From assembly GCA_022599575.1 (NCBI GenBank), contig JAHZMA010000045.1:1-45545 (forward strand): a DNA stretch of 45,545 nucleotides. The letters run 5' to 3'. Under the pieces are notes generated by a model, which saw only the letters and a program-made list of their open reading frames with translations, had not been told where the DNA came from and did no database searches. This DNA comes from Alphaproteobacteria bacterium (GTDB lineage Bacteria; Pseudomonadota; Alphaproteobacteria; JABAAW01; JAHZMA01). Both the position numbers and the translations under genes were made by a program. Positions 8,416 through 17,554 of this stretch are shown here, piece by piece (position 1 is the first letter of the stretch; each line of letters opens with the position of its first letter).

Positions 8416-9858
8416 TTATAATAATGCAGCTTTATCGCGTTTTCTTTGTGCTGATGATGGAATTTTCATCAAGTCACGATACTTTGCCACAGTTCTACGG
8501 GCAATATCAATATTTTCTTTTTGTAAAATATCCACAATCGCATCATCAGAGTAAATTTTGCTTTTTTGCTCATTATCAATTAAATTTTTGATACGCTTGC
8601 GAATGGCTTCAGTGGAAAGCCCTTCAGTATCGCCATTGATGGCATTGGTAAAGAAATATTTCATTTCAAAAACACCATGCGGTGTTGCCATATATTTACC
8701 CGAACAAGTGCGGCTGATGGTGCTTTCGTGCATCTCAACATCTTGGGCGATGTCTTTTAGAACCAACGGTTTTAGCCCATCAATGCCATCGCGGAAAAAA
8801 CCAATTTGCCGCTTGATAATTGCCTGCCCAACCCGCATGATGGTATTGTTGCGCTGGGTGAGGGCGCGAATCATCCATTTTGCTTCTTGCCAATTTTGCT
8901 GTAAATATTGCTTATCATCTTTATTATTCGCTTGCCCAAACATACTATGATAATAATCATGATTGGCGCGCACCGAAATAAAAGAACGTGGGCTTAATTC
9001 AACATACCATTGATTGCGAGCATTTTGTTTTACATATATATCAGGCACAACCATATCGGCATTTTGTACCGAAAATTCAGAAACTGGATTTGGGGTAAGG
9101 GCGCGAATTTCTTTTAGCATATCGCGCAAATCATCTTCATCTATTTGGCAAAGTCGCATTAATTTACGATATTCGCGTGCCGCTACCAAATCAATATTAG
9201 CCAATAAAAGTGACATGGTGGGGTCAAGGCGGTTTTTATCTTTCAGCTGCAATGCAAGACAATCACCTAAATTATAGGCGAAAATACCAACGGGGTCGAA
9301 TTCGCGCATGATAGTTAACACAGGTTCAAGTATTTTTTTAGCGATGTTTAAATCGGCACTTAACCCATCAATATCATTATTCAGCCAGCCACGTTCATTG
9401 ATAGTGTCAAAAATTAATTGTCCAATCATAATTTGGCGGTTATCGGTAAAATGAATGCGTAATTGCTGTTCAATATGGTCGCGTAAAGAAGGGGCATCAG
9501 TGGCAGAATCATCAAGGTAATTATAATCAGAATTGTAATTTTGATAGTTTGGTTCGGAATCAAAATGGTCTTCTTGGGTCATATCAAGCGCACCATCACA
9601 TGTGCCATCATGGGTTGCGGCATCAAAAGCATCGCCTTCATAATCAGACGCAGTATCATTGGGGGTGTTATCATCTAATCCATCACTGGCATGGCCTCTA
9701 TCATTTTCTAAAAATGGATTGCTCTCCATAATGCCCGCCATATAGTCGTTTAAATCCAGCATATTAAACTGCAACAACTTAATTGCCTGTTGCATTTGTG
9801 GGGTGAGTACAAGATTTTGACTTTGTCTTGCATCAAGTTTTAGATGGGGTGAAGACAT
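8416..9858 (-). CDS. rpoN: RNA polymerase sigma-54 factor
   Basis: RpoN directs RNA polymerase to -24/-12 promoters and needs AAA+ activators. The 480-residue protein has the Gln/Leu-rich region I at its N terminus (QSQNLVLTPQMQQAIKLLQF), an acidic Asp/Asn-rich region II (about residues 50-120), the core-binding and helix-turn-helix region (KDIAQDVEMHESTISRTCSG near residues 366-385), and the C-terminal RpoN box ARRTVAKYRD at residues 453-462, one conservative change from the canonical ARRTVAKYRE. It lies five bases after lptB, repeating the lptB-rpoN order known from E. coli and many other proteobacteria. Confidence 0.96.
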   Translation of the reverse strand: MSSPHLKLDARQSQNLVLTPQMQQAIKLLQFNMLDLNDYMAGIMESNPFLENDRGHASDGLDDNTPNDTASDYEGDAFDAATHDGTCDGALDMTQEDHFDSEPNYQNYNSDYNYLDDSATDAPSLRDHIEQQLRIHFTDNRQIMIGQLIFDTINERGWLNNDIDGLSADLNIAKKILEPVLTIMREFDPVGIFAYNLGDCLALQLKDKNRLDPTMSLLLANIDLVAAREYRKLMRLCQIDEDDLRDMLKEIRALTPNPVSEFSVQNADMVVPDIYVKQNARNQWYVELSPRSFISVRANHDYYHSMFGQANNKDDKQYLQQNWQEAKWMIRALTQRNNTIMRVGQAIIKRQIGFFRDGIDGLKPLVLKDIAQDVEMHESTISRTCSGKYMATPHGVFEMKYFFTNAINGDTEGLSTEAIRKRIKNLIDNEQKSKIYSDDAIVDILQKENIDIARRTVAKYRDLMKIPSSAQRKRDKAALL

Positions 9859-9863
9859 GGTAA

Positions 9864-10778
9864 TTACATCCTAAAATCGTCGCCCAGATAATGGTCGCGA
9901 ACTTGTTTGTTGTTAATGATAGCATCGGCCGTGCCTTCTAGCAATAATTTACCGTCATAAATCACATAGGCGCGGTCGACTAATTTAAGGGTTTCGCGCA
10001 CATTATGGTCGGTGATCAGCACCCCCACATTGCGCTGTTTTAAGCGAATAATTAAGTGTTGAATATCTTTGACAGCAATTGGGTCAACGCCTGCCAAAGG
10101 CTCATCAAGCAAAATATAAGATGGGTTTGCCGCCAATGCACGGGCAATTTCTAATCTTCTGCGCTCGCCCCCCGATAAAGCAGGGGCAGGGCTTTTGCGT
10201 AAATGTTCAAGCGAAAAATCAGTTAGTAATTCATTTAATTTTTGCTTTTGTGTTTGCTTGTTTTTTTCATTAATTTCTAATATTGCTTTGATATTTTGTT
10301 CCACTGTTAGCCCGCGAAAAATAGATGCTTCTTGTGGCAAATAACCAAGCCCTAACCGTGCGCGGACATGCACTGGTAATGCGGTAATTTCTTTGCCATC
10401 CATAAAAATATGCCCAGCATCAGGCATTAATAAGCCACTTAACATATAAAAGCTGGTGGTTTTGCCAGCACCATTAGGACCTAATAATGCAACTGCTTCA
10501 CCGCGATTGAGGTAAAAACTAAAATCTTTAATCACTAACCTGTTGCCGTATTTTTTTTGTAAATTACTGGCGGCAAATCCATGCTGTGATATATCATAGC
10601 CTGTTTTTTCTTGTTTGGCTGTTTGGTTTTTTTGTTGCTTCGTAAATAGTGATTTAAGATTGCGTAAATTTTTTGAGAATAAATTTTTTAATTGTTTTGT
10701 AGAGATAAAAGCATTTGCCATAATCGCTTGATTTTTCCAAATAGAATCTATAATAGAAACTGTGTGATTGGCAAACAT
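9864..10778 (-). CDS. lptB: LPS export ABC transporter ATP-binding protein LptB
   Basis: LptB is the cytoplasmic ATPase that, with LptF and LptG, extracts LPS from the inner membrane. Walker A is GPNGAGKTT (residues 100-108), the signature is LSGGERRRLEIARAL (from 201), and Walker B is ILLDEPLAGVDP (from 222). The LptB-type signature LSGGERRR and the surrounding context (lptC/A upstream, rpoN downstream) separate it from LivG/LivF. The protein is longer than the usual 240 or so residues because of a Lys/Asn/Gln-rich N-terminal extension of about 65 residues. An internal ATG at 10721 (residue 20) would shorten but not remove it. Confidence 0.94.
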   Translation of the reverse strand: MFANHTVSIIDSIWKNQAIMANAFISTKQLKNLFSKNLRNLKSLFTKQQKNQTAKQEKTGYDISQHGFAASNLQKKYGNRLVIKDFSFYLNRGEAVALLGPNGAGKTTSFYMLSGLLMPDAGHIFMDGKEITALPVHVRARLGLGYLPQEASIFRGLTVEQNIKAILEINEKNKQTQKQKLNELLTDFSLEHLRKSPAPALSGGERRRLEIARALAANPSYILLDEPLAGVDPIAVKDIQHLIIRLKQRNVGVLITDHNVRETLKLVDRAYVIYDGKLLLEGTADAIINNKQVRDHYLGDDFRM

Positions 10779-10791
10779 TGACTTCTCTCTC

Positions 10792-12069
10792 TTATTTCAA
10801 ATATGTTTTATTCTGCCTTAAATTGAACGACCCTCCCTCATTAAGAGAAAAAATCGCACATGGCGATGTAATTTTTCTGCCCCTTTTCGTTATAATTTCT
10901 ACATTACCGCACATTTCTAATTGCTCAGTCGCATAATTGAAATATGCTTGTTCGGCTGTTGCGTCACGTTCTGGCATGGTAGCGATAATAGACCCGTTGG
11001 CGACCATATAATCAGCAGTTTGAGTTTCATCAAAATAGATGACTGCCTGTTCGCCCATTATCAGATTATCGCGCCAATGATACGCAAAATCACCCGAAAA
11101 GTGAAGTTCTTTTAAATAAGTAATGTTATCATCAAAAACCCCTTCGGCATAGCTGGCTATCATTTGTGTGCCTTCAACATCGTTGAATGTCACATCATTG
11201 ATAGACAACCTATTGTCGTTAACTGCAAGAACCATGCCATTTTTTCCAATCAGTGTATTTTTATCAGATTGAAACTTTGCATCTCTATATAAATCAAGGG
11301 TTTCGGGTGATATTTTATAGTGAAAACCAATAGTTTCAAAGCGATAATTTTTCATAAAACCGTATGATTTTTCATTGCTCATCGCAGTGTCATTATTGCG
11401 ATTCAGAGTCATTTGCGCGGTGTTGAGTTCAAAATTTTTAGCGTCACTATCAAGCTTAACATTATCTTTCATCGTGATAATATTATTTTGTGCGAACATA
11501 TCATAGTGAAAACCAATAGTTTCAAAACGATAATTTTTCATAAAACCATATGATTTTGCATCGCTCATTGCAGTTTCATTATTGCGATTCAGGGTCATTT
11601 GCGCGGTGTTGAGTTCAAAATCTTTAGCGTCACTATCAAGCTTAACATTATCTTTCATAGCGATAATATCATCTTGCACCAACATATCATCGCTGCGTAT
11701 TTTTTGTCCGCTTTTACGGATATTAATCAACCCGTTACGCAAATGATAATGATTTTGCGCGATAAAAACAGTTTCGTCAGATTCGATGGTGAGCGGGTTG
11801 CCACCACCGATGGTAATCATATCATCTTTTGCAAAATTATAAGGAATATCTCTCGGGTAATTAGAGATTTGTGGCAATGATGATGGATTAGTCGTTTCCC
11901 ATAATAGCAGCATTAGCGGTAAAATAATCAGCATTAGCCTTAGCATAATATCGCTTAACAGCCAGCCAATGGCATAATAAGGGCTGTAGCGGTAGCGAAT
12001 TTTAGTTAATCTTATCTGGTAAGCAATATAATGATAGAAATAGAAAAATGGGCGTATGGCAAGCCACAT
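10792..12069 (-). CDS. LptC-LptA fusion protein (LPS transport bridge)
   Basis: The position between kdsD and lptB is that of lptC plus lptA, yet only one 425-residue ORF is present. Residues 41-57 form a transmembrane segment (LRLMLIILPLMLLLW), as in LptC. Residues about 80-255 are LptC/OstA-like, with KDNVKLDSDAK and later NYRFETIGFHY resembling the GNV...G.F..E..GF.. pattern of these families. Residues about 260-425 look LptA-like (GEQAVIYFDETQTADYMVAN, GNVEIITKRGRKI). I infer a membrane-anchored fusion that extends the periplasmic beta-jellyroll bridge. Residues 128-189 and 190-251 are near-identical tandem copies. It abuts the kdsD stop directly. The alternative is an enlarged LptC with lptA elsewhere. 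Confidence 0.7.
   Translation of the reverse strand: MWLAIRPFFYFYHYIAYQIRLTKIRYRYSPYYAIGWLLSDIMLRLMLIILPLMLLLWETTNPSSLPQISNYPRDIPYNFAKDDMITIGGGNPLTIESDETVFIAQNHYHLRNGLINIRKSGQKIRSDDMLVQDDIIAMKDNVKLDSDAKDFELNTAQMTLNRNNETAMSDAKSYGFMKNYRFETIGFHYDMFAQNNIITMKDNVKLDSDAKNFELNTAQMTLNRNNDTAMSNEKSYGFMKNYRFETIGFHYKISPETLDLYRDAKFQSDKNTLIGKNGMVLAVNDNRLSINDVTFNDVEGTQMIASYAEGVFDDNITYLKELHFSGDFAYHWRDNLIMGEQAVIYFDETQTADYMVANGSIIATMPERDATAEQAYFNYATEQLEMCGNVEIITKRGRKITSPCAIFSLNEGGSFNLRQNKTYLK
11317..11688 (-). repeat. In-frame tandem duplication, 2 x 186 bp
   Basis: Copies at 11503-11688 and 11317-11502 each encode 62 residues of the LptC-LptA-like protein. The offset is exactly 186 bp. The copies differ at only a few residues (for example DDIIAMKD versus NNIITMKD, NETAMSDA versus NDTAMSNE). 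The high nucleotide identity suggests a recent duplication that adds one extra beta-jellyroll-like segment. Confidence 0.93.
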
Positions 12070-13032
12070 TTAACTCAAGCCTACCCTTAGGCAATCATGA
12101 ATATGAATAATGCCAATTGGTTTTTTGCTATCACCCAGTACAAATAGGCTGGTGATTTTATGTTGCTTCATCAGATTGATGGCTTCCACTGCCAGCGCAT
12201 CTTCCGTGATATATTTACTATCAGCGGTCATCACATCGCCTGCACTGGCATCAAGCGAGGGGTTACTGGCAAACCAACGGCGTAAATCACCATCGGTAAT
12301 CACTCCAATTAACATATTATCATCACCCATCACACCCGCACAGCCAAAGCTTTTGGTGCTTATTTCAAGGAGCACATCATCCATTTTAGTTTGTTCACCC
12401 ACCAATGGTAACTCACTGGCATCATGCATTAAATCCGATACTTTCAGCAAATTTTGCCCTAATTTGCCACCAGGGTGAAACATTGCAAAATCTTCTGGCG
12501 TAAATTGTCGTTTTTCTAATAATGCCACTGCCAGCGCATCGCCTAATGCCAGCATCATGGTGGTTGAGGTGGTAGGGGCAAGGCTGAGCGGACAGGCTTC
12601 AGGCGCGGGTGGTAACACCAGTGCGACATCCGACATTTTTGCCAAAACGCTGTTTTTGCCCGATGTGATGCCTAAAATTTTGATTTGATTGCGCTTGCAA
12701 AATTGCAGTAAATCGCCCATTTCATTGGTTTCGCCAGAATTGGATAATGCCATCACCGCATCACCCCGACAAATCATGCCTAAATCGCCATGCGATGCTT
12801 CACCCGGATGCACAAAATAAGCAGGTGTGCCAACCGATGCCAATGTGGCGGCAATTTTGCGCGCAATATGCCCGCTTTTGCCCATGCCAGAAATAATCAA
12901 TCTATCTTGGGTTGCCATAATCAGCTCAATCGCTTGGGTAAAGCTATGGTCTAGGCTCTGTTTAAGGGTTATGATACCATTGGCTTCAGTTTGCAAGACT
13001 TGGGCGGCAATATTGATGGAATCATCACTCAT
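12070..13032 (-). CDS. kdsD: D-arabinose 5-phosphate isomerase
   Basis: KdsD interconverts ribulose-5-phosphate and arabinose-5-phosphate, the first committed step to the LPS sugar Kdo. It has an N-terminal SIS domain (ISGMGKSGHIARKIAATLAS and HPGEASHGDLGM around residues 45-85, with the conserved His), and two C-terminal CBS domains (about 205-320, ending HKITSLFVLGDSKKPIGIIH). I chose the ATG at 13032; an in-frame GTG three codons upstream (13041) is possible and neither has a clear ribosome-binding site. It is directly followed by the LptC-LptA gene. kdsC, which lies between kdsD and lptC in E. coli, is absent here. Confidence 0.93.
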   Translation of the reverse strand: MSDDSINIAAQVLQTEANGIITLKQSLDHSFTQAIELIMATQDRLIISGMGKSGHIARKIAATLASVGTPAYFVHPGEASHGDLGMICRGDAVMALSNSGETNEMGDLLQFCKRNQIKILGITSGKNSVLAKMSDVALVLPPAPEACPLSLAPTTSTTMMLALGDALAVALLEKRQFTPEDFAMFHPGGKLGQNLLKVSDLMHDASELPLVGEQTKMDDVLLEISTKSFGCAGVMGDDNMLIGVITDGDLRRWFASNPSLDASAGDVMTADSKYITEDALAVEAINLMKQHKITSLFVLGDSKKPIGIIHIHDCLRVGLS

Positions 13033-13053
13033 AATTGGCACGGAATTTTAATT

Positions 13054-13848
13054 TTAATGCAGGTTTTTCCATAATCTGCGCTTATGTGCATAAAGCACAA
13101 ATACAAAGAATAATAGGAATAAAATCACTTTAATGCCCAGTGATTTACGCTCCTCCAAATGCGGTTCTGCTGCCCACATCAGGAAATTCACAACATCGTA
13201 AGACATTTGCGCCACAGTGGCATCATGCCCATCTTGATAGGCAACTTGGTCATCATATAAAGGTTGTGGCATGGCGATTAAATTGCCTGAAAAAGCATCA
13301 TTATAATAAAGCCCTTCTGGCACTTCTACACCCGCAGGTGCATCATCATGATAGCTAGTCAGCAACGCATACAGATAGTCAGGACCATTGGCACGCGCTT
13401 TGGCAATCAGTGATAAATCAACAGGCAAGGCACCGCCATTGGCATAGCGGGCAGCCGCATCATTAGCGAATGGCGAATAAAAACGGTCAGATGGCAAAGC
13501 AGGGCGCGTATACATCTCACCCTCATCATTCGGGCCGTCAGTCACTTCATATTCTGATGCTAATGCTTTGATTTGCGCTTCATTATAGCCTAACGCCTCT
13601 AAATGGCGGTAAGAAAGATATTTTAAGGAATGGCAAGCGGCGCAGACTTCCTTATGAATTTGAAAACCACGTTGCAATGTTAGCTTATCATATTTGCCAA
13701 AAATACCAGAGAAACTCCAATCTTGTTTGGCGTAAGAACCACCGCCCCCTGCCGCCAATGCAGGATTGGCAGAAATAAGCATTAATGGCGCGATAATTGT
13801 GATAACAGAAGCAATTTTAGGCATTTTAAGCATTATATGTCTCTTCAT
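13054..13848 (-). CDS. petC: Cytochrome c1 of the bc1 complex
   Basis: Cytochrome c1 carries electrons from the Rieske centre to soluble cytochrome c. The 264-residue precursor has a signal peptide ending near ALA (residues 31-33), a Gly-rich mature start, the covalent haem site CAACH at residues 69-73, and a C-terminal anchor helix ([18 protein letters not shown]) with the positive residues on the cytoplasmic side. The Pro-Asp-Leu-type segment after the haem region ([12 protein letters not shown]) matches the family. Its ATG overlaps the petB stop by four bases. It is the third gene of petABC. Confidence 0.95.
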   Translation of the reverse strand: MKRHIMLKMPKIASVITIIAPLMLISANPALAAGGGGSYAKQDWSFSGIFGKYDKLTLQRGFQIHKEVCAACHSLKYLSYRHLEALGYNEAQIKALASEYEVTDGPNDEGEMYTRPALPSDRFYSPFANDAAARYANGGALPVDLSLIAKARANGPDYLYALLTSYHDDAPAGVEVPEGLYYNDAFSGNLIAMPQPLYDDQVAYQDGHDATVAQMSYDVVNFLMWAAEPHLEERKSLGIKVILFLLFFVFVLYAHKRRLWKNLH

Positions 13849-15071
13849 GATTTTAACACCGATTGTGCAATGGATTCAGGTAAGTCTTTGGGTGTCTCCC
13901 TTGATGAAACTAGTGGCACAATCACCAGAAAATGTAAGAAATAATAGAAAGTTGCCAGTTGCGCGATTAATACATAAGGCGCTTCAGCTGGTTTTGCCCC
14001 TAACCAACCCAATAAGATGGCATCGGCAATGAATAGGAACAAGAAAATTCGATAAAGTGGGCGGTAACGGCACGAACGCGTCTTTGCCCTATCTAACCAT
14101 GGTAATATAAATAACACTGCAATCGCGCTAAACATGGCAATCACCCCTGCCAATTTATCAGGGATTGACCGCAAAATCGCATAAAATGGTAGAAAATACC
14201 ATTCTGGCACAATATGCGCGGGCGTTGATAAAGGATTGGCTTCAACATAATTATCGGGATGTCCTAAATAATTAGGCGCGTAAAAAATGAAAGCGGCAAA
14301 AACAAGCGCAAACACACCGATTGCAAATAAATCTTTTGAGGTGGTATAGGGATGGAAGCGCACTGTATCTTGCGGGCTTTTAACATCAATGCCCGTAGGG
14401 TTGTTCGCACCCGTCATATGCACCGATACCACATGCAGCATCACAATGCCCAATAGCACAAAGGGCAATAGAAAGTGTAGGGCAAAGAAACGGTTAAGTG
14501 TTGGATTATCAACCGAATAGCCACCTAACAGCCATGTCACAACTTGATCACCCACTATTGGAATTGCACCGAACAGATTGACAATCACGGTTGCCGCCCA
14601 AAAGCTTTGCTGCCCCCATGGCAATACATAACCCATAAAAGCGGTTGCCATCATGATTAAGAAAATCACCAGTCCAAGAATCCATGTTAGCTCGCGCGGG
14701 GCTTTGTAAGAACCATAATAGAGCGAACGAAACATGTGGATATAGACTGCGATAAAAAACATAGATGCGCCATTGGCGTGCATATAACGCATCAGCCAGC
14801 CACCATTCACATCGCGCATGATGCGTTCCACCGAACCGAACGCCAAATCGGCATTGGCAGTATATTGGCTTGCTAGCAGAATGCCCGTAACAATCATCAG
14901 CAACAGAATCACCATTGCAATCCCGCCAAAGCTCCAGAAATAATTGACATTACGTGGCATTGGGAAATGCATATATTCATAATGTACATAGCTGAAAATA
15001 GGCAGACGCGAATCAATCCATTTTACCAGCGGGTTTTTGAAATCAGGTTTGGGAATAGTATTTTTATCCAT
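13845..15071 (-). CDS. petB: Cytochrome b of the bc1 complex
   Basis: Cytochrome b holds the two b haems and the quinol-oxidising and quinone-reducing sites. The 408-residue protein has eight predicted membrane spans. Haem-ligand helices are visible as [23 protein letters not shown] and the later [20 protein letters not shown], each with paired histidines. The Qo-site motif PEWY appears in [19 protein letters not shown] good AGGA ribosome-binding site precedes the ATG. It follows petA by 15 bases and overlaps petC. Confidence 0.97.
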   Translation of the reverse strand: MDKNTIPKPDFKNPLVKWIDSRLPIFSYVHYEYMHFPMPRNVNYFWSFGGIAMVILLLMIVTGILLASQYTANADLAFGSVERIMRDVNGGWLMRYMHANGASMFFIAVYIHMFRSLYYGSYKAPRELTWILGLVIFLIMMATAFMGYVLPWGQQSFWAATVIVNLFGAIPIVGDQVVTWLLGGYSVDNPTLNRFFALHFLLPFVLLGIVMLHVVSVHMTGANNPTGIDVKSPQDTVRFHPYTTSKDLFAIGVFALVFAAFIFYAPNYLGHPDNYVEANPLSTPAHIVPEWYFLPFYAILRSIPDKLAGVIAMFSAIAVLFILPWLDRAKTRSCRYRPLYRIFLFLFIADAILLGWLGAKPAEAPYVLIAQLATFYYFLHFLVIVPLVSSRETPKDLPESIAQSVLKS

Positions 15072-15086
15072 AATTTTTCCTAATGC

Positions 15087-15641
15087 TTAACCAATGCGAA
15101 TAGAATTATCGGTTGTGAATTGATAGGCGGGCACTTCCAGATTGGTGGGTGCAGGCCCTTTACGGATACGCCCCGATAGATCATAATGCGAGCCATGACA
15201 TGGGCAGAACCAACCGCCATAATCACCACGCGTTTCTGTTACTTTTTGCCCTTGTGGCACACAGCCTAAATGAGTGCAAATGCCTACCACCACTAGCCAT
15301 TCAGGGTTTTCGGCACGTTCATTATCTTGTTCGGGGTCGCGCAAGTCACTTACATCAACATTTTGTTCAGCTGTGATTTCTGATTCGCTCCGTCTTCTGA
15401 TGAAAACGGGCTTACCACGCCATGTTACGGTGATAGTTTGCCCAACTTCAATTGCGGAAAGGTCAACATCTATCGATGCCAAAGCCAAAACATCTTTTGA
15501 GGGGTTATAAGAATTAATCAGCGGCCATAATAATGCAACACCGCCCACTGCCGCTGTGCCTAGTGTGAGCAATTCCAGAAAGTCACGCCTTTGTTCAGAC
15601 TGAGGATTTTCGGATTGTAAATTTTGTTTTTTTGTTGCCAT
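15087..15641 (-). CDS. petA: Ubiquinol-cytochrome c reductase Rieske iron-sulfur subunit
   Basis: The 184-residue Rieske protein has a twin-arginine signal/anchor (RRDF at residues 18-21, followed by a hydrophobic helix to about residue 43), so it is expected to be folded with its cluster and inserted by Tat. The 2Fe-2S ligands are in box I CTHLGC (Cys122, His124, disulfide Cys127) and box II CPCHGS (Cys146, disulfide Cys148, His149). This is the first gene of petABC and its promoter must lie in the 15642-15760 region, where I see no convincing hexamer pair. Confidence 0.96.
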   Translation of the reverse strand: MATKKQNLQSENPQSEQRRDFLELLTLGTAAVGGVALLWPLINSYNPSKDVLALASIDVDLSAIEVGQTITVTWRGKPVFIRRRSESEITAEQNVDVSDLRDPEQDNERAENPEWLVVVGICTHLGCVPQGQKVTETRGDYGGWFCPCHGSHYDLSGRIRKGPAPTNLEVPAYQFTTDNSIRIG

Positions 15642-15761
15642 AAGAAACTCTCAATATCTTAAAAATAAAATATGTGTTTATTCAATAGCGCAATCTTATC
15701 AAAAATACAAGTGCCGTTTTCGCAAAAATAACAAAAAATTTTGGATAGGTATACAACAACT

Positions 15762-15911
15762 TTAGTATTGAGCACAGCGGGGGTTGTTAAGGGGGCAGTG
15801 GCAAGAGGCGTCTGCTTGGCAAACTGTCCAACGGACAAAAGTTTGACAAGCGCGCATCGAGAAGCCACCCGCGCCCCCTTAAATAATAAAGCCAAGCCGC
15901 AAAGCCCCCGC
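15762..15911. repeat. Long palindromic intergenic repeat, copy 1
   Basis: The element starts with TTAGTATTGAGCACAGCGGGGG (first 20 bases shown in family as TTAGTATT...GCGGGG). Nested inverted repeats follow: GCGGGGG (15777-15783) pairs with CCCCCGC (15905-15911); TTAAGGGGGC (15787-15796) pairs with GCCCCCTTAA (15873-15882); and an inner stem CTTG.CAAAC..GTCC closes on GGAC....GTTTG.CAAG around 15815-15850. The same terminal sequence and GTCC-NNN-GGAC heart recur at 26402-26589, so it is a dispersed family, not a gene-specific attenuator. Confidence 0.8.
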
Positions 15912-15989
15912 ATTATAATGTTTCACAATACGCACTATATTAGTGTTGACTAACTTACACGCACCGCCTTTGTGCTAGCCTCCCCTCCA

Positions 15990-16060
15990 CCCCTGCGAAT
16001 GCAGGGGCTAGGGTGCAAAGCACTAAGAGAGTAACGAATGCGATGGCTTTATTTATCGAT
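15990..16060 (+). repeat. REP-like element, left copy flanking HNH gene
   Basis: A perfect 7-bp stem CCCCTGC/GCAGGGG with loop GAAT (15990-16007) is followed by CTAGGGTGC (16008-16016), GAGTAACGAATGC (16029-16041) and TTTATCGA (near 16052-16059). The same ordered blocks occur inverted at 17555-17628. It resembles intergenic REP-type palindromes of Alphaproteobacteria. Confidence 0.78.
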
Positions 16061-16079
16061 ATGTTTGCCACCTGCGCTA

Positions 16080-17474
16080 TTACAACGAATTCTTTTCTTC
16101 TATTTCATTAGAAATTTCATGATAAATTTCTTTTAACTCTTCTAATAATTTTCCTCTTTCTTCATAACCATCTTTTTCGTCTGTTCTTAATAAATAATGA
16201 GCAATGCTATGGCAATTAGGACATAAAATAATAATATCATCTTCAGTAGTTTCTGTTTCAATAATGCGCGTAGCTAGCGGGGTGAGATGATGACCTTCTA
16301 CAATTGAATCTTCGTAATGAAATTTACATGCCTCACAACTAGACCCTCTTTTTTCTTTTATTCCACGAAGAAATTTTGAATCTCTTATAGTGATTGTAAT
16401 TTCAGATGTTGTTTTTCCACCCTCCATTGCACTGAAATGCTGATACTCCGCAAACTTTTCTTCTGTATTTGCAATATCAATATCAATAAGTTTTTCTCTC
16501 TGTTGGTGTGAATTTTTTTGTTTTTTAGCGTTATCCCATCGGTGTCTTAATTTTTTACCATAAAAATCAACCCATTCTTCTCCATTATAATTTAGCAACT
16601 CATAACTGCCTACCGTTTTGATGAGCGCATCGCTTATGCTCTTTATTTTAGCATCAATATCATCATTTTTTTGCTGTTCATTTAATAAGTATGAAAATTC
16701 TTCAACAATCATTTTCTTATGGTCTTCAGCATGAATGGTGATAAATTTCTCGGGGTATCTAATTGATAAAAATATATTCAGACGGCTATTATATATTCTA
16801 TTATCTTTTTCATTTTCTACTTTAAATATATGTTTGAGGTTCTCATCTAAAGCGGTTGCAATCTCTTTTTTATCCTTTTTATCTTCTTTAGCCAGATAAC
16901 TCGCCAATGCCGCATAAAAATAAGTGCTAATCCAACGAGTCATATTATAATTAGTACCAGGATTCATTAAAGCTGTATTATCAACGCCACATTTTAATTC
17001 ATCTAATTCAACTTTGTCATCAAAAAAGAAATTATAGATGCTTTGAATTTCCTTTTTAATCTTTTTTTTCGTAACATTCACAAAGCAATAATGCAAATAT
17101 AATGTATCACATATTAGCGCAACAAATTCTTTAAATTGAGTATCATCTGCATATTTTTCTTTTGTCCACGCAATTTGCACAATCAATTTGGCATTGCCTG
17201 ATTCTGCTTCTGTTCCCTCTGTTATGCCAAGATGAGTTGCTATTTTTTTATATTCTTTTAATATATTACTAGCTTGTTTTTTAAATTCATTATATTGCTT
17301 ATCATCCGCAATAATCGGTATCTCAAGACAATGTTTAATATGCTCTTCTTGCCATACATTTTTAAATCCTAATAATTGAGAGGGTAGAAGCTCTGCTTTA
17401 TTCTTGCCCTGCACGGCAGCAAGCCATACGTCTATAATTTCTCGTGCATTTGTAAAATTTCTTGCTTTCGCCAT
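16080..17474 (-). CDS. Orphan HNH endonuclease, unknown N-terminal domain
   Basis: The C terminus of this 464-residue protein is a clear HNH nuclease: Cys380 and Cys383 (CEAC), the His pair GHHLTPL at 395-396, then CPNCH at 418-422 with Asn420 and His426. Four cysteines should bind a structural zinc and the His-Asn-His set a catalytic metal. The GHHLTPLA form is common in restriction-type HNH enzymes. Residues 1-375 are Lys/Glu/Asn-rich and helical, with no family I recognise; this region could supply DNA or modification recognition. There is no adjacent methyltransferase, so a stand-alone (type IV-like) restriction nuclease is a guess. The gene has its own GGGG ribosome-binding site, is richer in A/T and Lys than its neighbours, and is bracketed by inverted REP-like elements, suggesting acquisition. 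Confidence 0.8.
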   Translation of the reverse strand: MAKARNFTNAREIIDVWLAAVQGKNKAELLPSQLLGFKNVWQEEHIKHCLEIPIIADDKQYNEFKKQASNILKEYKKIATHLGITEGTEAESGNAKLIVQIAWTKEKYADDTQFKEFVALICDTLYLHYCFVNVTKKKIKKEIQSIYNFFFDDKVELDELKCGVDNTALMNPGTNYNMTRWISTYFYAALASYLAKEDKKDKKEIATALDENLKHIFKVENEKDNRIYNSRLNIFLSIRYPEKFITIHAEDHKKMIVEEFSYLLNEQQKNDDIDAKIKSISDALIKTVGSYELLNYNGEEWVDFYGKKLRHRWDNAKKQKNSHQQREKLIDIDIANTEEKFAEYQHFSAMEGGKTTSEITITIRDSKFLRGIKEKRGSSCEACKFHYEDSIVEGHHLTPLATRIIETETTEDDIIILCPNCHSIAHYLLRTDEKDGYEERGKLLEELKEIYHEISNEIEEKNSL

Positions 17475-17554
17475 TTTTATTCCCCTAGTTTATAGTTTTA
17501 TAGATTGAGGTAATTTACAACAATTGAAAAGGCAGTGCAAAGGGTTTTATTGGT

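Larger units (their letters stand above)
15642..16079. other. Gene-free stretch with palindromic and REP-like repeats
   Basis: This 438-base gap separates petA from the HNH gene. It holds the AT-rich petA leader (15642-15760), a large palindromic repeat (15762-15911), about 75 bases in which I see nothing, and a REP-like hairpin element (15990-16060). The weak ORFs across it are explained by the repeats. Confidence 0.6.

Noticed and set aside
15659-15913. 84-codon ORF antisense in the petA-HNH gap
   Set aside because: It spans the palindromic repeat, begins without a ribosome-binding site and matches no domain; the composition follows the stems.
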